Source of the DNA: Paguma larvata
Lineage: Eukaryota > Chordata > Mammalia > Carnivora > Viverridae
Assembly (NCBI GenBank): GCA_030068075.1
Contig: CM057826.1
Coordinates: 98,259,804 to 98,323,803, forward strand
Length of the DNA: 64,000 bases
Direction of reading: 5' to 3'
The notes below the pieces were generated by a model. That model saw only the letters and a program-made list of their open reading frames with translations. It was not told the origin of the DNA and searched no databases. Of this stretch, positions 35,501-44,500 are shown one piece after another (the first letter of the stretch is position 1; each line of letters starts with the position of its first letter). A program made the translations under genes and the position numbers.

Positions 35501-38500
35501 CGCTCTGTGCTGAGCATGGAGCCGGCTTGGAATTTTCTCATTCTCTCTTTCTCCCTCCCTCGCCCAGCCCCTCTCTCCCTGTTGCACTCTCATTCTTTAA
35601 AATAAATTTTTAAAAAAAGATTCACAGAAAAGAAATATTAAAGAACTAAGCATTTCCTTATTTCTTCATGAAATTTTAAGACACCAGAAAGAAACAGAAA
35701 ATTCTAAAAGCTTCCAGAGAGGGGCAGAGTAGTTTGCATTCACAAGATTAAGAATTAGAAAGGCACGGAACTTTTCAACAACATCACTGGAAGCTATTAG
35801 AAAATGTAGCAATGCCTCTACAATTCAGAATGAGAAGGACTTTCAACCTAGAATACTAAACCTAGCTAAATTACCAAACACAAGTGTGGGGGTTTGAGTA
35901 TAAATATATGCATATGCTTCTGCACTATATGCAAGCTGAAAACACCCATCTTTTATGTCATCTTTCCCAGGGAATTGTGGAGGAATGTTCTACCGAAGTG
36001 AGTAAATGAACCAAGAGGATGGTGTTAGATCCAGCAAGCAGGAGCTAGAACACAGAGAGGACAGGGGAATACTTAGGATGAATGTGAGGAAAGATCCCAG
36101 GATCCCAAGCACCTACAGGACAAGTAGTGCATACTGGAGCAGCTCAGAACTCAGGACAGACCCTTTCAAGAAAATGAAAATGATAGGGTATCTTGTAAGT
36201 TCAAATGAAGGATCAGAGATTTAAACATTTGGGAGAATTTGAAGATGAACTAACTACATAAAAAAACTAAGCAAATGGCTATAACTTCTTTAATAAATGT
36301 TCAAAAAAAATTTTTTTAACATTTATTTATTTTTGAAAGAGAGAGACAGAGCATGAGCAGGGGAGGGGCAGAGAGACAGGAGACACAGACTCCGAAGCAG
36401 GCTCCAGGCTCTGAGCTGTCAGCACAGAGCCCGATGCGGGGCTCGAACCTACAGACTGTGAGATCATGACCTGAGCCGAAGCCGGACGCTCAACCAACTG
36501 AGCATCCGGCTAATAAATGTTATAAAAGGGAGGCAACCTGGGTGGCTCAGTCGGTTGAGCATCCAACTTGGGCCCAGGTCATGATCTCACGGTTTGTTGG
36601 TTCGAGCCCCATGTCGGGCTCTGTGCTGACAGCTCAGTGCCTGGAGCCTGCTTCGGATTCTGTGTCTCCCTCTCTCTCTGCCCATCTACTACTCGTACTC
36701 TGTCTCTCTCAAACATAAAAAATAAAAATAAAAAAATTTAATAAAATACATGTTTTCAAAGGGAAAATGTTAGCAAAGATATGAAGAAAATGAAATTTTA
36801 AAAATATATAGAATATATATTGTTTGGTCACAAAGAATGAAGTAATGATACATGCTACAAACTGGATGAACCTCAAACCATTATGCTAAGTGAAAGAAGC
36901 CAGCTACAAAAGGTCTTATTTCACACATCCATTTATATGAGATACACAGAACAGGTAAAACGGTAGAGATAGGAAGCCTACTGGTAGCACTAAAAAGTTA
37001 GGATGGGCAGTAGGGGATTGACTGCTTACCGGTAGTTTTGTTTGGGGTAATAAAAATGTTTTAGAATTAGAAAGGGTAGTTGTATAACATTGTGAATGTA
37101 CTAAATGCCACTGAATTGTGCATTTTAAAATGGTTAATGTATTAAAAAAAGATTTTTTTAAAGGGGGTGCCTGGGTGGCTCAGTCGGTTGGGTATCCAAC
37201 TTCGGCTCAGGTCATGATCTCGCAGTTCGTGGGTTCAAGTGCTGTGTTGGGCTCTGTGCTGACAGCTCAGAGCCTGGAGCCTGTTTTGGATTCTCTGTCT
37301 CCCTCTCTCTCTGCCCCTCCCCAGCTGACACTCTCTCTCACTCTCAAAAATAAACATTAAAAAAATGTGTTTAAATAAAATGGTTAATGTATGAATCTCA
37401 CCTCAAAACAGCAAAAATTAAGCAAAACAAAGTTATCACTTCCTACAAAAATTAAAAGTTGTACAGGGAGGGAAAGTAAGTCTTAATTTACTACAAGGTT
37501 TAGCTCTGCATAGCATTTATGTAGCCATGATAACATAAATACGTAAGGTAAGAAATATTGCTCTAACCAGAACTACGCAATATATAGTGAAGAATTCTAC
37601 ATGTGAAGGGTGCCATGAAAGCAAAAGGATCAAAGAGATAAACCTTCATGCTACATAATATGAATCCAAGAGGTGGGGGAAGACTTAATCAGAAAGTAAA
37701 AACTGGGGGGGTGGGGAGAATTATTAAAGTGCATCCAAATTCACCGACACTAAACATTCATTCCACTCACTTGGGAAAATATTTGGCGTGATCTTCTAAT
37801 GGGTCATCACCTTCCTTCCAGTTCTCCATACATCCTCCACAGAAGAAACACTGGACGACGTCTTTCACACCTAAAAGTAAGGAAATTCCATCCACTTGCA
37901 TGTGTATTTGTCAATTGTTACAGATAATAATCATGAAGCCTTTATTAGCAAAACTCTTGGCATTTCCAATTGGATTTTGCGACAGAGTCACAGTTTGGGT
38001 CACCAGCAAGGTGATATTCTCTGTAGGACTCTTCTTTTCACCAAGAGAGTAATGAATTAATGAATCAATGCTTCTTAGGTACCAGGGACTTTGATGAACA
38101 CCCTCTCCCTGTCCCATCCTCCTTATATGGAGAGAGAGATTTGCAAATCAGAATGTGGAATTATAGCTCCTTGAAGCAAGGGATGTTTGTCTGTTTTCCT
38201 CACTCATGACTCTTACCTAGAAGAATACCTAGTGCTTATTAAACACTCAATAAATATTTGTTTAAGGAATAAGACAGAAAAGAATGCATTTAGGGCTCAG
38301 GGGGGAAAAATCTTTGAGGAAATGTAGCAGCCCATATATAAATAAATTCATGAAAAATCAAGTGCCTCTTACTACATGATTCCCTGGTTTATTCCATTAC
38401 AAGTAGCATCAGGTCTCGTGATGAAACTATTTCTCTGAAAGGAAATTAGCATTGGGTCCACCAAATGATTGAACTAGCAATGGAACACCCATCAACTTCC

Positions 38501-41500
38501 TTGTACTCTTGGACCCCTGTAGGCTCTGCAAAGCTAGGGCAGAAGAAATCCTCCCTTTGTAACTGGACAAAAACATGAGGTCTTCGAGATTGCAAAATCC
38601 TAAAAGGGTCATATGACTCAGATTTGTAGGGGGAGCTGGAGGTTTGAAAAAGAAGATGGTTAGGACACTGGACAGAGGATCCTTGAGGAAGGCCGGCAAG
38701 ACAAAGAAGAGAGTATGGAGAAAGAGTTGGGCAGGGCAGGAAACAATGTCTTTTTAAATGCTTTAAGATTATGAGGCACTAAGATTTTTTGTACTAGGCA
38801 CCTGGCTGGCTCAGTCGGTTGAGTGTCTGATGTCGGCTCAGGTCATGATCTCACAGCTCCTGAGTTCAAGCCCCACTTCAGGCTCTGTGCTGACAGCTTG
38901 GAATCTGCTTCAGATTCTGTGTTTCCCTCTCTCTCTGCCCCTCCCCTGCATGCTCTCTCTCAAAAATAAGTAATTTGTTTTTAAACATGCAATATTTTTT
39001 TTAAAAAAAAGCATTTTTGTCCCAAGGGAATAGGTTTGCTTAAGTGACCATAGCATTCCCATACTCCACACTGCCCTGTGATATTTGTGATGCCTACTTG
39101 ACCACTCAGCATAAGATCTGCATGGACCTCTGCTATCACTCCATGTGTGTGTTTGGTCTAAAGAAAGCCAGCAAGGGGCTCCCGGCTGGTTGAGTTGGTA
39201 CACCCTGCATCTCGTGTTGTGAGTTCAAGCCCCACATTGGGCTTAGAGGTCACTAAAAAAAAAAGGCAGCCAGCATGCCTAGGAAGGGCACGATATCTTT
39301 TATCACCTTACTGTACTCAGACAGATACTGTGCTGAGGAGGATCAACCCACTCTGGACTAACAAAGTGTAGCTCCCTGAGAACCAGCAACTAACCAGAGA
39401 ACATTATGAACTGACAGCAGATGCTACATGCTTAGGAATCACAAAGAACAATTTCCTGGAGCGGCTAGTTGGCTCGGTCAGAAGAACATGTGACTCTTGA
39501 TCATGGGATAGTAAGTTTGAGTCCCATGTTGGGTGTAGAGATTACTAAAAAATCAACTTCAACTTAAAAAAATAAACTTATCGAGGAAAAAAACAAGAAT
39601 TTCCTGATGTTCTCTTCCAAAGAGAGTATGCCAAAGGCTGCTATCTGCACTCCCAGTATCTCTCTTTCTTCCATGGTAACAGAAACTCCCTTTTTTTGCT
39701 AGTCACATTGCCAACCAGGAAAAATAATGAATGTCCTAGCTCCTCTTATAGCAGGTATGGCCATGTGACTACTAAATTCAGGTAACAGAAGCAGAAGGGA
39801 AGTAGAAAGGTCATGTGACAGTTTCCAGGGTGCCCAGGTTGGGAGGGGGTAGGGGTTGGTGAGGAATGTGTATAAAGTAAAAGACATGGTAGGGTGCTGG
39901 GGCGCCTGGGTGGCTCAGTCAATTATGCATCTAACTCTTGGTTTCACTTCAGGTCATGATCTCTTGGTTCACAGTTCGAGCCCAGTTATCGGGCTCCTTG
40001 CTGATAGCATGGAGCCTGCTTGGGATTTTCCCTCTCTCTCTCTCTCAATATAATAAACATTTAAAAAAAGAAAAGCAGAGATTGTTGAGTCTAGATAAAC
40101 ACAAGTCCAGGACCATAAAGTGTAAGTAGAATTTAAGTGGGCACCAGAAAGAGCAAGACCAGAGCTTGACGGAAACCGGTGACTCACCTGTATAGATAAG
40201 ACCTGCTCTGGCCAGAGCTGCAACTCCTGCAGGGAATGCATGGGGCCAGTTCTTAAAAGAATCCAGTCGTAGCCCTTCATTAGCAAAGATGCTGTCATTG
40301 CAATAAGCTTGAAAAAAAGGCACACGGTGAGATCAGCCAGCTTTGATATTTCAAGTATCAGTGTTCCAACTATCCCTTTGTATCTACAGATGGAATACTG
40401 ATGCACTGTGTTTTGCTTCAGTGTAACTGGAGGAGGGGTTCGAAAAGGTGGAGGAGTTACGATGAAGCAAAGTGCTGATATGTGGTGGCTATATACTCCT
40501 GTCTTATTTCTGTGTAGGTTCAAATTGTTCTATAATAAAACATCTCAAAATGATCTCTTCATCATCTACCGATGAAGTTTTGGGGCGATGGTGGGGTGGG
40601 CTGGAACCAACGGCCAAGAAAGAATTCTTGAAGGCATCTTTGGTGCAAAAACATGATTTTATTCAAGCAAGTGGACAGGACCCATGGGCAGGAAGAGCTG
40701 AGTGGGGTTATGAGGGGTAATTCATTATATACCCTCAGGTTGGGAGTGGGTCAGGAATAGAGTAAGTCTCTAAGGTATTTTGGAAGCAAGGTTTCCAGTA
40801 CCTTGAGAGGCTAGATGTTGCTAGAGAAATGCCATTTATTAACATTTAACAAAACCTCAGTCATGAAACCCTTCAAATGCTTATCAGGAAGCCAATAAGG
40901 TTGGAATATGATTGCCAGCATATATCTTGGGACAGTTGAGATAAAGGAATAGACTTACAGGCTCCTCGAGGCTGGGCTAATGTTAAGCTAAGATTCCCTT
41001 TGGCCCCCAGCAATGTGTCATGGAGGAAGCTGACCTCCTAGGGGGAGGTCACTCTACAGGTTTCAAGGACTTGTCAGTGGGCTGTAGGCAGTAAGGCAAT
41101 TCAGTTTTTGATTTGCCTTAATTTCCTGCATCACCATGGCAAGCACTTAAACTTAAACCCCTTTCCTTTGTTCTTGGGTAGCTAGGAGTGTCCGAGCAGT
41201 ATCACACACCTCCCACCTGGGGGCGGTGTCTGTCCCAGCCTGTCTTTTGCCCTCAGCCTGCCCCATGCTCCCTCATCGGACCACTAAGACAGTGCTAGAG
41301 GAGATTCCCCTTTTCCCCAGCTTAGCGTCAAGACTCAAGAAAATCAAGTTTTCCTTGTTATCTCCCTTAAGAGCAGGCAGATTCACGTTTTGCCCTTTGG
41401 GGCATCCACTCTATGAGGTACTTTCCACTGGACTTCTCACCTTGGGCTGGGCCTGAGGTTGCGTTCCTGTCTTCTTTCTGTACCCTGTGAGGCCTTGAAA

Positions 41501-44500
41501 ACTAACCTATGTTAATTTGGTTCTGCGTGATTAAGATAAAAGCTTGCTTTGGTGTTCTGCCTTTAATCACAAGATCCTGCTATTAACTACATTTTTAATC
41601 TAAATATTACTTCGTATTTTGGAAAAACCCATCTTTTCCTGTGTCTCCATTACTCTCACACAGCTACTGCACTCACAAACCTTCTGATGCCAGTAAGTAA
41701 GGGTCCTACCCTTGCCCCCTGAAGAAATTCTCTGACACCAGCTGGCTATCCTACAATGTACCCAAATCTAACATAACCCAGAGACAGTGTCAGATCCCAC
41801 AGGTTAAGGGCTCAGCCCCACAAGACTGCTCCCACCCAACTTCATTAGCTCGAGTGGCCCTCAGAACTCAGGGAAACACTTACCACTTTCTTAAAGGGTA
41901 TGATAAAGGATATGGAAGAACAGTCTGATGGAGAGACAGAGGGCAAGTGTGTATGTGTGTGTGGGAAGCTTCAGTACAGAAGCTTCTGTCCCAGGGGAGT
42001 TGGGGTATGTCACCTGGAAGCTCCCTGAGCACTTTACTATTGGAATATTTAAGGAGGCTTCCTCATGTAGGCATGATTGATCATTACCTTCACTTTCAGT
42101 ACCCCACCCCTCAAGTTTCTAAATGTGGTTTGGCCTTTCTAGTGACCAGCCCCCATCCAGGCTCCCACCCAGAGCATCCGGGAGCCACCCACCTCATTAG
42201 AACAAAAGATCCTCTTAGAGCTCTGATCACTTAGGAAGTCTTTTTTTTTTTTTTTCCCATGTTGACTGATTTTTGAGAGAGACAGAGTGTGAGCAGGGAA
42301 GGGCAGAGAGAGAGGGAGACAAAGAATCTGCAGCGGGCTCCAGGCTCCAAGCTGTCAGCACAGAGCCCAACGCAGGGCTCAAACTCAGACTGAGAGATCA
42401 GGACCTGAGCCGAAGTCAGATGCTTTAACCGGCTGAGCCATCCAGGCACCCTGATCACTTAGGAATTCTGTAGTGTTTTAGGAGCTAGGTGTCAGGAATC
42501 AGAGGAATTTATGTATTTTCTATTATCTCACACCTAATTTCTTAACACTGATCCATTTAAGAACATATGCAAAAGTGTTTTATCCAGAAAATTTTGATTG
42601 TTCTAAGCAAAGTGTCGGAGACCCTCAAAGACCCAACCCTGTCATATTTTTGTATGCTTGTCTATGCTAAAAAAACAAAGTCGCTCCAGGGGCGCCTAGG
42701 TGGCTCTGTCAGTTAAAGGTCCAACTTTGGCTCAGGTAGTGATCTCACAGCTCCTGAGTTCAAACCCTGCATCACGCTCTTGCTAACAGTGTGGAGCCTA
42801 GAGCCTACTTCAGATTCTGTGTCTCCCTTTCTCTTTGCCCCACCCCTGCTCATACTCTGTCTCTCTCTCTCTCTCAAACATTTAAAAAAAAAAAACTACG
42901 TGACTCTAGAAGACTACAAATCTCTTATGAAAATAGTTTTTTTTTGTTTTTTTTAATGATTATGACACTAGGCGCATGGGTGGCTCAGTCACTTAAGCTT
43001 CTGACTTCGGCTCAGGTTATGATCTTGTGGTTCCTGAGTTTGAAGCCCCGCCTTGGGCTCTGTGCTGACAGCTCAGAGCCTGAAGCCTGCTTCAGAGTCT
43101 GTGTCTCCGTCTCTCTCTCTGTCCTTCCCCAACTTGCCCTCTGTCCCTAAAATAAACAAACATTAAAAATAATTTAAAAAATGATTATGACACTGTAACA
43201 TGAGGAGAATGAAAAAAAAGATGACAAAAAAAAAGCAAAGGAAGAAACAAGCAAAGCCTTTGGAATATGCCGGAGTCTTTACCTGATACCATAGGTAACT
43301 CTCTCTTGACCCAAGAATTCAGAAAATGTTCTCCCTGAAGAAAAATTCAAATTCAAGTTATCGGCTGTTTGACTTAGAGAATACACTGATCACAAGTGGT
43401 AAGACGGACTGCCCCTCCTCCCCTGATAGTTTCATTAGGCTACAAGACAGCATTGTGGGATAATCATTCTTAATTTCCATTTCTATTGAGGTTAGAATTT
43501 TTTAATGCAGTGCAGAAACAAAAACAAACAAACAAAAAAGCACCTGTGAGTGTTTATAGTCAACAGGGAGCCTTCTCAGCATCATGTTTTCCAAAGACAA
43601 AGATCCACTTCGAAATCAGTTACATTTACATGGCACAGGTGTACTTTGACTAAGGAGGCAGTATAAGCTATAAGGAGGAAAATGGATTGGGGGGGGGGGT
43701 TAGCAACCAATCCTGGTTGCTGGATTGGAAATCCTCAGATTTCTTTCTGAGCCAACACTCCACCCCACTTTCAGGCCATATTCTTTTCAGAGTTCTCATT
43801 TTCTGAGTCCTCTTAGCCATTCCACTCTTTTCTTGTTCAAGCCAATTTGAGAGGTCACCTGACACTAGGGAATCCTTACTAATAGAGTATAAAGTAACCA
43901 GCTAGGAGGCAGCAGCTGTGAGGCCAGCTGGGCTGGGGATACTTGGTCTGAATATATAATGTAGGTATTGAGGGGGGGAGGGGGGACCAAGGGTATCAGG
44001 GGGAGGTGGCTCCAGTCACAGACAGGAAGACTAGCTCTAGTTTAGCAAGACAATGTGATTTTCTGCACAGGAGAGAGGTAGGGGAATGAAAGAAGGGAAG
44101 AAGAAACAAATGGAGCCCATGACAAAAAAAAGAATGCTACCCCCTTTCCAATTCACAAATTATTAGGTAATCAAAAGCCAACTTGAGAAAATATGTGCTG
44201 TTATAAATTACCGTAACACCAACAAATCCCTTGTAGCTTTGAATATACTGTGCAATTTCCTCTGAGGATTTCTTACTTTGAAGAAATTCACATCTGTAAA
44301 TCAGAAACATTAATAAACATCTCTCTCTCTCTCTCAAACACAAAAATAAACATTAAAAAAAAAAAGAAGAAGAATCCAGCACTTCACCAACTGAGCCACC
44401 CAGGTGCCCCAACCATTCTACTTTTGTGTGCAATTTTCCAAAATCAAAGTTAAAAAAAGGTAAAAGCAATATATCTGTACTCTGGGAGATGTAAAGTCGT

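Noticed and set aside
39969..40523. 184-codon minus-strand frame overlapping NAIP exon 5
   Set aside because: It runs in another frame through the exon, an intron and a SINE; the exon's real frame matches NAIP.
41305..41325. Purine run (GGGGAAAAGGGGAA on the minus strand) as a retroviral polypurine tract next to the LTR
   Set aside because: It does not sit directly before a convincing U3 start and no retroviral internal sequence was recognised beside it.
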